Shown here piece by piece: positions 25,001 through 36,402 of a stretch of DNA of 64,000 bases. The notes beneath the pieces are model-generated. The model searched no databases. It saw only the letters and a program-made list of their open reading frames with translations, and had not been told where the DNA came from. Made by a program: the position numbers and the translations under genes. Numbering within the stretch: position 1 is the first letter of the stretch; each line of letters opens with the position of its first letter. Origin of the DNA: Mansonella perstans (taxonomy: Eukaryota; Nematoda; Chromadorea; Rhabditida; Onchocercidae); the NCBI GenBank assembly GCA_037074765.1, contig JBAMDO010000039.1, positions 62,001 to 126,000 on the forward strand, in the 5' to 3' direction.

Positions 25001-28000
25001 CATTCTAAGCACTATTAAAATGTTGGTTTTTTGCAGCTTATTGTTTCATAGTTGTCGTTAGGATTATTTCAACACAGCATGTCTTGCCATAACAGCATGA
25101 TCAGATCTTGATATATGAGCTTCTTCTCACCAAAAAAGTGTGTATAAAACAATTTGGCTGGTATTCGAGCTCTTGTTTTCATTCATTCTTATAATACTTA
25201 AACTTGTTTAATTTTCGATTTTACGTTTCTTGCACGTTATGCAAACATATGAAAAATTAACTTATTTACAGATAATGCAAAAAAAAAGTAGCAAGAAGTT
25301 AGCATTGTTGAAATCATCACTTGAAGAAGGTGAATTAAGCAATGCAAATTCAGATGAACAAACTGCTCATGATAGTAACGAAAGATCAAGTTACAGGTAT
25401 TATATCGGAGGTTCTAAATCTGTTGTTCCCAGTCGGTGATTCGCAGAACACTAGCTAGTTCCGAGAAAACTAAAATATGATTCGTGAGGATAGCGGCTTA
25501 GTGAAAATAAAACAGAAAAAATGAATTTTTAATCAGAATTTTTCAGATATTAGTTAAACTTTTTGTTATTGATTAACAGAGGACAATCTTAATTAAAAGA
25601 TTTTATTTTTGAAATTTGTGGTCTCTGCTACAAATAAAAAAGTAAAGTGGTTTTTCCTACAAATAAACTAAAGCGGTCCCTGATCAAATAGGTTGAACTA
25701 TAATTCTAAGTACTTTGATAATTTCAAGAGTGTTTAAAGGAAAATTATCAAATTTCAATTGCAGTTCGAGAGCGGTTGAACAAAAAATCATAATATTAAA
25801 AAATGCGACTCATTCAATTTATGAGTTACGTAATATTTTTTTGTAGGACAGAAACGCGTTTCTCTAACAAATTTACAAATATCGTAGAACAAAACCGAAA
25901 GTCCATAGTAGATCGAAAGGTTTGTTGCTTTTTGTTTTGAGTAAAACACTTATTCATTAGATATTGTTATTTTTTTGATTCCTAATTGATGCGGGAAGTT
26001 TTCAGCGTTCAAGGAGGGATGATTCATTATCAAGCGGTAGTGATGATGGGGAAATTCAAGATTATCGGATTAAATCATCACGAAAAAGAAAAGGAAACTT
26101 TCACGAAATTATATCCAAAAGGTAAATCAATTTAGCAGTTTTTTAAATCTCCCCTGACATTTTCCCTGGTCCAAAAAAATTTGTCCACCTTTCAGAATTA
26201 TAATATATTGATGTTTGTCTGCTTACTTTATCTAATTAATTACTTAAATTCCCAACTACTAAGCTTGCCTTGTTGGACAAATTTTTTTGGGTCAAGGAGA
26301 TGGTTTGCTTGTTGACTGCAGATCGTTTTTATTGTTTATTGCCCGTTGAATAGTTTTAAACTCAGATAACTTATTATTTTATCTATATATGTGGCATAGG
26401 TTACGTTGGAAATCAAAGGATGAATTTGACGATATATTATTAATAGAAGAGAGGAAGGCTGAAGATTTGGAACGTTTGGTTGATGCTGAAAGGAAAATAT
26501 TGAAAGAAATTGAAAGGAAGTTAAGGCATCGTGACGATCAAAAATCTGTCACGAGAAGAAAACGTGATAACTTTTTGGTTAGCAATTATTATAATTTCTC
26601 TCATTATTTGTGCATCTTTAATTCCAAATTAATTTTATGAGATACGAGCAATGTTATAGTGGTATGATTGAGGCTGAAGTTCATTAGCAATCAAGTGCTA
26701 CGTGTTCATTGTTGTTTATCTCAAGCTTCCGAACTATTGACAACTTTATTCTATTGATGAATATAATTTATTGACAAAATCAGATGAATATAATTTATTG
26801 ACAGAATTTGATGAAATAGTTTATTGACAAAATCTGATGAATATAGTTTATGACTGACTTATTAAAGGAACTGTAGTAAATATCGATAAATTCTAATAAA
26901 ACTAGTGCATTATAAGTTTTACGATTCTAATTTTAAACAATTCTTTGTATAATTTTTTAGGAGAGAGCAAATCGTTGCGCTCGTCAGCTTGGTGTGCTTG
27001 AAGCGGAGATGGAAGTACTTCGGTGTGATCAAGAAAAGGCAAAATGTCGTCTTTCTTATTTGGAGCGACAATTGAATAAAGCAGAGACAGAAGAGAATTG
27101 TAAGGAGAGAGAAAGGAAGACATTTGGAAAAGAAAATAAACGAATGGAACGATTGATAGGAGAAGCTGAATCAATGAAAAATATAAGCAAAGACGTTGGA
27201 TATGGTTATGATTCTTCGCATATAATGGTCAAATCAGACAGTAATGCAGAAGGATCGAGATTGATAAAAGACCGCATTTTAGAAGATTCTGAACCGTTGA
27301 GAACGACGGTGGATTGTTCCGATGATCGAGATGATGTTTCAAGACCTATAAGTAGTAGCAGTAGATCGCAGTGTTCTTCTATAGATATCTTAGGGTTTAC
27401 TATTTTATATTTTCTTTTAATTAGTTCGTTTCATTTTTCTGTCCAGAAATTACTTAAACCAAAAATATTAATAAATTTGCAAATAAGTTATTTAGTTAGA
27501 TAGGTTTGTTCAGCTACTGTTTAATTCATTATACTACGTTGTGGTTGAGATATTAACTATAAGTTATATAAATTAACTTACATTATATGAATTGCATTAG
27601 TCGACATGAATTCCTAAAATAGATTATTTTTTCAGCATATCAGATATGAATGCTTCGAAGAAAGTAGGTTTGATTTGATAGTGTAATATAAATTTATATA
27701 ACTTTCAGGGATTCCGATATAATCGAATTATCAGATTCTAGTGATTCAATGAATGGTCTTATCACAGCGATGCGTGAGTTGGAGCAGGAAGAGTTAGAAG
27801 CAGATTTTTCTGCAAAAGCATTAACTACAAATAGCTCCAATGTTTATCAAGAAAGTCCACAGAAAGAAAGAAAAATCAATCGTACTGTAATATTGAGCGA
27901 AAAAGATGTTAATGAACTTAAAAATAATCCATTAATTATGTTTGATGGATATCGGTACGTGCCTACAATTTTAGATTGATTTTCACCTTTCTCTTTCCTT

Positions 28001-29113
28001 GTCACTACTTTTTTTGGTGACTTACAGGGATGTTTTTGTAATTTCATAACTACTGTTTAATTTTTTAATGCATTGTCTGCGGAGCTCTTCACGGTGCAAA
28101 TGAGCTGGTTGATATTTAAGAAAGATGATGGAACGACTGTTTTAAAATGTTTCAACTAATTCAAAAGAACTGAAGTTCATGTTTAGGACGACAAAGTTTC
28201 GTGAAAGCAGATGGGTGCTACTTTGCCCCACAAATCGAAGAGAAGGGAATAGTGGTGCTTGCAATGCGACTATACGTTGATTTTCAACAGTCTGTTACCA
28301 AGCATTACAGCTATTTTCGTAATTTTGTGTAATAAGTCAAGCCAATTTCAGCATATTTCCAACATTCCCTTACCGTCTGATAGCTCATCGAGCTTTGTCA
28401 AACAAATTGGATCCACTGAAACCGCTTTGTTATTATGAATTATTAGGAAGATGCGCTGATTCAACGTGTTCAATGTTCGTTTGTTTGTCTTTGATTGAAC
28501 TGCAAAAGTTCGGTGAAATATATCTAAAGTAACCCATAATTTTACTTGCGATACTTGCAGGCAACATGAAGAAGATTATTTGTTGTCCGATGAGGAATTG
28601 ATATGTAGCGTGTTGACTTATTGTCCGAATCTTTGCCCACCTAAAAAAATGTTTTGTAAGTTTCTTTTGCGGATTTTCTGTTTGATATTTCGAATATCTG
28701 CAGAAACACTTTGTAGATCTGAAGAAAATTCAAAATTCGCAGGAAGATTTGCAAGATTTTCTTAGCAAATAAAATACCGTTAAACTTAATAACGCACCAA
28801 GTATAGAATAAAATACAGCAAGCGTATTTTCAGAAATTTAACTTTGGGTTCCGTAAAAAAATTAGTGTTAGTTTTTTACTTAACTTTAGGTATTTTGCTA
28901 CATTTTTCCTTTCCAGCGGAGTATGCTCGCGAAATACTGAAAGAACAGAAAGCAAAACCAGTAGGCGAAATTATCGAGAATATGTTAAAAAGTCTTCCGG
29001 ATACTGAACGTCGGATAAGAGTTTGTGAGATGGCTACTAAATGGAGACCGCCATCGAAATGGCCTCCGAAAGGTCATTCTGTTACTGTTTTTAGAAAAAC
29101 TGCGGTTTGCTGA
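22076..29113 (+). CDS. ZFC3H1: ZFC3H1-like zinc-finger protein (nuclear RNA decay)
   Basis: Sixteen exons: 22076-22161, 22978-23083, 23283-23451, 23711-23800, 23960-24045, 24310-24478, 24834-24982, 25272-25396, 25847-25919, 26006-26121, 26400-26577, 26961-27394, 27709-27954, 28352-28474, 28561-28655, 28917-29113. All phases agree, giving 813 residues. C702-x7-C710-x4-C715-x3-H719 (CYYELLGRCADSTCSMQH) matches the ZFC3H1/Red1 zinc finger. ZFC3H1 links MTR4 and the nuclear exosome to polyadenylated RNA (PAXT). The N-terminal half is charged and Ser-rich, with four (E/D)(D/E)GE(I/L) motifs at about 14, 116, 303 and 364, also seen in the family; 380-590 is rich in Glu/Lys/Arg and likely coiled coil. 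Only about 94 residues follow the finger, so the long C-terminal repeat region of vertebrate ZFC3H1 is missing. The family call rests on the finger and motif style. Confidence 0.85.
22481..22501. repeat. 21-base poly(T) run in ZFC3H1-like intron 1
   Basis: An uninterrupted T tract within the 816-nt first intron. Simple repeat. Confidence 0.9.
26165..26297. repeat. Short inverted-repeat element in ZFC3H1-like intron 10
   Basis: CCAAAAAAATTTGTCCA at 26171-26187 and its exact reverse complement at 26274-26290 flank about 86 bp. With outer bases included the arms extend to about 24 bp with a few mismatches. The size suggests a MITE or a fold-back element; I see no clear target-site duplication. 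Confidence 0.7.
26752..26856. repeat. 27-bp tandem repeat in ZFC3H1-like intron 11
   Basis: About four degenerate copies of GATGAATATAATTTATTGAC plus AAAATCA. The array is fully intronic (26578-26960) and does not affect the coding sequence. Confidence 0.85.
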
Positions 29114-30877
29114 TGTTTAGTTTATGGTTATTTATTACAACATTAAAAAATAATTCGAACAAGGGGTTCCGGACTGTGTTAAGTAATGCCACGTTGTTCA
29201 TTAATTTCAGTGGACAAATTTTTTCTTTTCAGAGAGCAAAAAGATATTACTTTTTACATGAATTTTACATTTTTACATGTACATGAAGTGTTTTGATATA
29301 CTTTTCCTGAATTCATGGAAGATTTATGGAACAGTAACAAATATAGCCAAAATTGTCGTAGTTGTTTATTGTGCTGCGTTTTTTAATGTAATGTATTCAC
29401 ACGTTGTTTATATATCCGTATATATCTAGATCCCTGGATGTTTAGTTCCTGTTGTCGAGCCTGGCCATTTTATTTTGCATCAGTAAAATAATTCATGGTA
29501 AAATTAAAGGAAAAAATACTTTCGATGCCAATTTATTCATTTTTGAATTTTGGCTAATAACAAATGAAGGCTAAAGCTTTTTAGATGATGAATCTATAGA
29601 ATATGAAGTACCTCAGCGATTCTGTCAGTTGTCGCTATAAATGGCAAAATCTATGTGAGGTGAGTAATTACGGTTATGATTTTATGTACAGACAGTTAAT
29701 TCGTGCCTTCTGTGCCATTTTTTCATCACACTTGTAAGTTTAACTTCATCTTTACGTATTTATTATCATCATCTAATTTCTTTGTGTTATACTTCTATTT
29801 ATTTAATATCAGAATACTATCTTCTCACTTCTGTTCTGAAATATGGTTCTTTCTATTTACATATATCATATTATTTGACTCGAAAAAGTGCTTGTTATGC
29901 GAAGAGATAAGACAACGAAGAACAGAAGAAAATATATCATCAGCAACGTTTGAAAATAGTTGCTTCATCGAATGCTGTTTAAAATCTTCAAATTATCATT
30001 CGAAAATTGGTGCAATTTGTAAATTTTTCTTTTTTGCTTGATCATTTATGCAAACGGAATAAAAAATGATTTTATGTTTTCATGCGCTTAACTTTTTTGA
30101 CTATAATGTGCCAACTTATACTTAAGCATATTTGCTATTGGAAAGGATGGGAAGAGTTACAAAAAAAATGTTTTACAAGGTGAAGTGTATGTCAAGCTTC
30201 CTTAATGTGCTCAAGAAATAAGAAAAGAAAAGTGGCAGTAAGTTTCAATTCGATTATGTTTTTCTGATGGTTGATTTTTCGTTAGATTAGTTAGATGTGG
30301 AATTAATTTCGCATTTTAATAAATCGTACAAGTACTTTGTTTATTTAGCATTTTAGGTTTTAAAAGTGAGTAGACCATGTTTCCCATCAGTTTTGCTAAA
30401 TGACTGTTATATCATTTAGAATTATTAGTTTAAAATTTTTAATTTCTACAAAGTTTGTTGACTATAGAATATTTATTAGAAGATTTGCTCGCAGCTTATG
30501 ATTATCTCATGTCAATCACACTGTGCATTACAAGTTGATTATTCAGGATGCAACATAACTTTTCATTTGGAAGAAGGATAGATATGGAAATATAGGAGGG
30601 AATGTGTAATAGAATAAAAAAATCTAAGATATATGAAGAAAATAATTTAAGTTCAGTTGGTTCAAAATTTAAAGATATTATCGATATGTTTAAAGCTGCA
30701 TTTTTCTTTCTTTCTATAGTTATAAATTGTGCTACATATCAAAGCTAATAAGAAATACTGGCCGATAACATTTTTTGCGGTACATACGGAATAAAATGGC
30801 AGCAGAGCATACTATGATTTCTCGCAATTTCGTTCGCAGTTATTTCAAATGTGGATCAATTGAATATTGAAATTTAG
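29114..30877. other. Spacer between the ZFC3H1-like gene and OST48
   Basis: About 1.76 kb. The left part is presumably 3' UTR; an AATAAA lies at 30059-30064. A 112-codon open frame at 29703-30041 encodes a Phe/Ser/Leu-rich peptide with no recognisable feature and is probably chance. The two genes share a strand, but the gap is large for a typical nematode operon. Confidence 0.55.
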
Positions 30878-30886
30878 ACTATTAGT
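30870..30886 (+). promoter_or_regulatory. Possible spliced-leader acceptor of OST48
   Basis: GAAATTTAG ends at 30877, 9 nt before the ATG at 30887. It is weaker than TTTCAG but in the expected place. Confidence 0.4.
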
Positions 30887-33800
30887 ATGGCGATGTTTTC
30901 GAACTGTTTATTGTTGGTTGCTGTTTCGGTAATCTTGCAATTTGTATCAGTTATCAGCGCTGGCAAAATATTAGTTTTGGTCGATAATTTAAATATCAGA
31001 GAAACACATTCTATTTTCTTGAATTCCTTAAGAGGTAATTAATAATTAATTTATTCAAATCAGTTGACTAATTTTTATCATTGGTAATTTTGGCATTGAA
31101 CGATGTATTTAAAGCTTTCATTTTTTCTTTTTTTTTCTTTTTTTTTTTTTATCAGTGAAAAACAACATTTATAAAAATTTAGGATGTACAATTTTAGTAG
31201 AAAAAAATTTGATTAGTTAGCAATAATCAATAAATAATTCATGAGTTGAATAATTTGTCCAAAAATTGCCACAATTGTATCTTAAAGGATAAGGTTTGGA
31301 AGATTTTTTTTTCTTTTAAAAAAATTAGCAATGAATAATTTATTTCCTATTTCAGAAAGGGGCCATCAATTGACTATAAAAGCAGCAGATGATCAAACAT
31401 TAACACTCGCAAAATATGGCGAACATCTCTATGATCATCTTATAATTTTTGCCCCAGGAGTTGACGGTAACATTCTTTTTTTCATCCTTAAATGCTCTTA
31501 AATTTGCATTTTTTAGTTTGTATTCATAAAGAACAAGATTTGTATCTCTGAACTTCAAGGACGATGAGAAAACAATGTATTTTGCTTATTAACCCAGCTC
31601 AAGATTTTTCCCGTTTCTCAGACGAGAATTGACTTCATCGGGTCACAACACAATTGCTGTTATGGTTTTACCACAGTAAAATTTGTGGTTGCGCAGATTT
31701 CAGAGATTTCTCCTTTCTTTTTACGAAAGCATAAAATTTCTTAGTTCAAAAATAACCCTGATATGCTTCTTTTAGACAATAAACGAAGTAGCAAATTCTT
31801 ACTGTCTATTGATATAGGTAGAGTGAAATAGACGTGATCAAGCATAGCTGAGCAAATGAAAGATATTGAGCATGATTTCAGGGAGAAGTTCCTAACCTAC
31901 AGTCTAAAACTAGTCGAAAAAATTCAAAATATACTTTTTCATTCTTTGCAAAATTCTGTTTTTCATTTTTATTGCTGCATTGAAGCTTTGTTCTCAAGGA
32001 AAATGACTATACAATTTTGCTTAAAAAGATTTTTGGTATTTTAAAATAAAAAAAGTGAAAGCTTTTCTAGCATGGATAGCATCTTCTTATGTTGAAATGA
32101 TTCTTATATTAACGCTAGAAATTTCAGATTTATGAAACTGAATTCATAAATTCCTGTTTCGCATCTTTATTATAGAATTTGGAGGAACGATTAATGTCAA
32201 AGCTATAACATCTTTTATTGATAATGGTGGCAATGTGTTATTGACAGCGGGAACACGCGTTGGTGATGTTTTACATGATTTAGCTGCGGAGAATGGCTTC
32301 GAATTTGATGAGAATAGAACTGCTGTTATTGATCATTTGAATTATGACACCGTTCTTGTGAGCTTTTACTTTTCAAATTGAATTATGGTTATACTTATTA
32401 TTTCCTTTTGTTTTCAAATCGTGATAGCTGTCTGAAAGATTTTTTTTGGATGTTTTACCCAGATTCATTTTTAATTTCATTTATATAAATTTTGTTGCCT
32501 TGTGTTTTTGACTTCTTACTTGCGTTTCATCAATTAGTTTTAGCAAAACGGGAATTTTTAATGGTAATCCCCAGAAGATTCAAATTCAGAAGTTACTAAT
32601 AGATAATTAAAATTTTCAATAGCAGCTGAAAACAATTTCATAGTAGTTCATAGATTTTTCTCAACTTTACTAAATGAATTACAGGATGAAGGAGATCATA
32701 CGACGATTATAGCCGATCCGTCAAATCTTTTATCTGCTCCAATGATTGTAGGAAAAGCAGAACAAGCTAATCCTATTCTGTTCCGAGGGGTGGCTTTAAT
32801 TGCTGACAAGACGAATCTTCTTCGTTTGGAAATACTTCCCGCCTCAACAACTGCTTATTCATTCAATCCTCGTGAAAAAGTTGAAGAAGTATGTTTCTGC
32901 ACTTACATAATTTTAATGAAATTAACTTATGTGAATAAAGATACAAACACGGAAGAAAATGTTCTTCATAAACGAGAAATAATGTGATGATCCAGGCTGG
33001 TCTGTTAAGCTGAGCCACATTCTTATTTGATTAGGGCAATACTTGTCATTTATATACGAAATTTTTTTCCAGTAATGAAAATTATTTTTGTCAGAGAAGA
33101 CTCGATAACAGAGATGGTATCTCCAAAGGCATAAAATTTGAAATTCAAATTTAATTTTAACTATAATTTTTGTGAAGAATTTACTACATTTTTTGTAGTT
33201 CGTACAAGAATATTTCAAGTTTTTTTTTACTTCAGTATCCAGGTGCTGTGGGGCGTTCGGCACTATTGATTGGTGCCATTCAGGCTCGGAATAATGCTCG
33301 TGTTTTGCTGAGTGGTTCGATTGACATGTTTAGCGATGCTTTTATCAATGCAAATGTTAGCAAATATGGCTCAAAAATGAAGTATTGTGAATTGCTTTAC
33401 TGATATTTTTTTAAAATTCATACCATATTTCGAAAAGTATGATTCAAAACAATTCGCCAAACGACTCATGATCTTATAAAAAGCAAACAATGGGGCATTA
33501 TTAAAATTTTTTTTTTTTTTGTTAGACCACTGGTGATTATTCTCGAATATATTTTTTATGTAATCGTCACAGTTTTTTCATAATCTGGTTATTAGAGGTC
33601 TGTCAAGCTACTTTAAATAATTTTAAAGGAGACATTATTGTTTTAGACTTCAGAAAAGCGGAAATTTCCAACTACTAATCGAATTGAGCAAATGGGTATT
33701 CATGGAGAAAGGTGTTCTAAGAGTTAAAAGTGTTTCGCATCATAAGGTCTGTTGTCACTGTTTTTCGTAGTGTTATAGTTATTAGACTTCTGTCAAGCTA

Positions 33801-35002
33801 CTTTAAAAAGTCTTCATGAAATTAATTTTCCAAACTGCGACCGATTAAATTTTCTAAGCACAAAGCCTTGCATAAATCTAATTTTTGCTATTTTATTGAG
33901 TTCAGGTTGGTGAAAGGAATCCTCCACGAGAATATACAATTTTGGATAATGTTGAATATATGATTGAAATTGAAGAGCTCAATAACGGGAAATGGGAAGC
34001 GTTCAAAGGGAATGATGTTCAGTTAGAATTTACCCGTATTGATCCGTTTATTCGGACAACTCTCGAGAATCATAGTATGTTTTCAATTTTATTCTGAGAG
34101 TTAGCTTTTGGAATTTTTCTACAGTGCTTTCTCTACTAAACTTTTGGTAGATTCAAGTTACATAATTTTAATAGTTCCAACAATCAGTGCTTAACTCCTT
34201 GAAGTCTCCGAGGTCTTTAGCCGTTCTGGAATATAGGAATGTATTCATGTCAAATTTTTTTGAAGAAATAAAATGGAATTTAGTGAAATCGTATCCAAAT
34301 GGGAAAAATTTTCCTGTTTGGAAATTTTCCTAACAAAGAAAATTTATTCCTTATAACATGTAATATATTTTATTGTTTCATTAGATTTAACATATTTATT
34401 ACAAATTTATTATAGATGGCAAACTGAAAACACAGTTTAAACTTCCTGATGTTTACGGTGTATTCAAATTCATGGTGGATTATCGCCGGATCGGCTATAC
34501 ACATTTGTTAGATGTACAGCAAGTAAGCTTTGACTTTTTTTATGAATAGACTGAGGTATTGTAATAGCATTAAGCTTTCTGGTTACCTGCAGAAGGAAGG
34601 CTTTTAAAAGAATCAGAATATAACCTATATCTTTTGAGTTGTTATAGCATTTAGCATGTTATTTGGATATTTAAGAGCTAATGTAATTACATTAAGAAAA
34701 AATGACAAAATACAGGAATGAAATAAATCAGTATGAACGTTTTTGAGAATGAAAACCTACTGAGAAGCAGTAAAATTCCACTCGGTTTTTTGGATATATC
34801 ATTTTTCCAATTTTTGGTCTGCAGTATTTTTGTTCAATTTCAGGTATCTGTTCGACCACTGCAACATACTCAGTATGAACGCTTCATCTATAGCGCATAT
34901 CCATACTATGTTTCGGCATTTTCGATGATGATAGGTGTCGTCCTGTTCTCATGCGTTTTCCTCTATCACAAAGAACCATCAAAGGATATGAAAAAGGACT
35001 AA
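30887..35002 (+). CDS. ostb-1: Oligosaccharyltransferase 48-kDa subunit (OST48/DDOST)
   Basis: Non-catalytic subunit of the ER oligosaccharyltransferase, which moves the preassembled glycan from dolichol to Asn in nascent proteins. Nine exons with GT-AG introns and matching phases: 30887-31034, 31356-31466, 32176-32357, 32685-32888, 33236-33381, 33647-33746, 33906-34074, 34416-34522, 34844-35002. The product is 441 residues, close to the human 456. A hydrophobic signal peptide (1-25) precedes GKILVLVDN. The lumenal body carries HDL-like [58 protein letters not shown] and DPFIRTTL. The C-terminus has the strongly conserved [19 protein letters not shown], a membrane anchor at about 411-430 and a short Lys-rich cytosolic tail. 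Exon 6 begins at 33647, not at the later CAG, because only that keeps frame. Identification is secure. Confidence 0.96.
33564..33807. repeat. Direct repeats flanking OST48 exon 6
   Basis: About 54 bp around TCTGTCAAGCTACTTTAAA occurs at 33564-33617 (intron 5) and again at 33754-33807 (intron 6), roughly 190 bp apart, with exon 6 (33647-33746) between them. The copies have diverged moderately upstream of the shared core. Confidence 0.75.
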
Positions 35003-35214
35003 TCTTTGTTTTTTTGCATGTTCCATTAGTTCCATTAGTATTTTTTATAAAGTGTACTTATTGTCTTATTTTCCTAGTACAAGTTGATACGGACATTCCT
35101 CATGACTTCACTTTTTGGAGGAGATTGTAGTATTTTTCTTTATAATTTAATATCCAATTTCCTATGAATCAACAGCATTGTGGTTGTTTTGATGACATAA
35201 TTGACTTATTTTTT

Positions 35215-35299
35215 TTTTTGACGTTAACAAAAAAAAAAAAATCATAGCAAATTTTTTTTGGTATGATTTTTTTAGATTTTTGACGTTAACAAAATCATA
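35215..35299. repeat. Duplicated TTTTTGACGTTAACA motif
   Basis: TTTTTGACGTTAAC plus an A run and TCATA occurs at 35215-35246 and 35277-35299. The A run differs in length (about 13 against 4). It lies about 215 bp after the OST48 stop. Confidence 0.75.
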
Positions 35300-35653
35300 A
35301 CCTGACATGCAAAGTTGTATAAAACTTACGGGAAAGAACCATACTACCAGTTTTTAGATTGAATCGTTTCATTTATTGATCCCAACTGATCTGATTATTA
35401 CAATGTTTCTAGGCGAACTAGTAGTACTGATTTGAACAAGTACATTGTTTATCACTGAAGTAATTCCTTTTTTTCACTTGTCCTAGGAAGCTTATTAGTT
35501 TCAGTGTGATCCAAATTCTATTAATTACAGTTTTGTGGACAAACGATTAAATGAGTAGGGTATTAGTGTATAAGATATGCTTCTTTGTCTTTTTATTGAG
35601 TATTTTGTTAAGTTTTTTGGAAAATATAAGTCTGTTATCTTCTTTTTGTTGTT

Positions 35654-35659
35654 AATAAA
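35654..35659 (+). terminator. Candidate polyadenylation signal of OST48
   Basis: AATAAA about 650 nt downstream of the OST48 stop codon, in an AT-rich context. A variant hexamer nearer the stop could be used instead. Confidence 0.35.
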
Positions 35660-36402
35660 TTATTATTATATAAACTTTCAATATTTCTCAAACATTTAAC
35701 AGGAATCGATAGAAGTACTGGGATAATTGCGCCAGTTTATTTCATATTCCAGTATGGTATATATGTATATTTATATGTAGTTCCTGAAACTTCAGGGATT
35801 TTAATTTGTTTGCTTTCCAGTTATTCTTCTGAATATGCATATGATTACTGGGGAAAGTAGCAAAATATAAGAATGTATTTTCCAACTTATCAATACCATA
35901 AAAGAAAATTATTTATACAACAGCGAGATGAAAAATACATTCGTATACAGGCAACATTATCAGCAAAATTAAATCCCATTTCACAAATAAAACATTTTTG
36001 TTATTCATAAAAACATACAATAATAAAACTGCAGAGAAAAAAAAAATTAATACGATACAAAAAAGTAAAATTATTTCAAAAACATAAAACCATATATTTC
36101 GTTTATGACAAAATGAAAATGTGGTTGATTGACACATATTTTTTGGTTAATGAAGAATTTGCAATAATTGTAACACAGTAAAAAAAAATGAAATTTCAGA
36201 AACAAATGAAGTTTCATGATATTATTTCCTTTGTACTGATTGTCACAGCAACTTTCTAAGAATCATACCATGAAATCAAATTGTATCGCTTCATAATTAT
36301 CAAGTATCATCTGCAAAACAATTTAAAACTGGAAAGATGAACTGATAATAACATTAATGGTGTAGTATTAGATCCAAAAATATATGGAGGTACATTGGTA
36401 GT

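Larger units (their letters stand above)
35003..36402. other. Convergent 3' intergenic region (OST48 / RapGAP)
   Basis: About 1.4 kb shared by two genes that converge. It should contain both 3' UTRs. I see a plus-strand AATAAA at 35654-35659 and a duplicated motif at 35215-35299, but no exon. The minus-strand open frame near 35913-36137 is hydrophobic and probably chance. Confidence 0.6.

Noticed and set aside
29703..30041. 112-codon plus-strand open frame between the ZFC3H1-like gene and OST48
   Set aside because: Phe/Ser/Leu/Tyr-rich with no domain, homologous look or splice support; lies in probable 3' UTR.
33654..33746. Alternative OST48 exon 6 start at the later CAG
   Set aside because: It gives the wrong phase after exon 5; the TTTTAG seven bases earlier restores frame and the conserved sequence.
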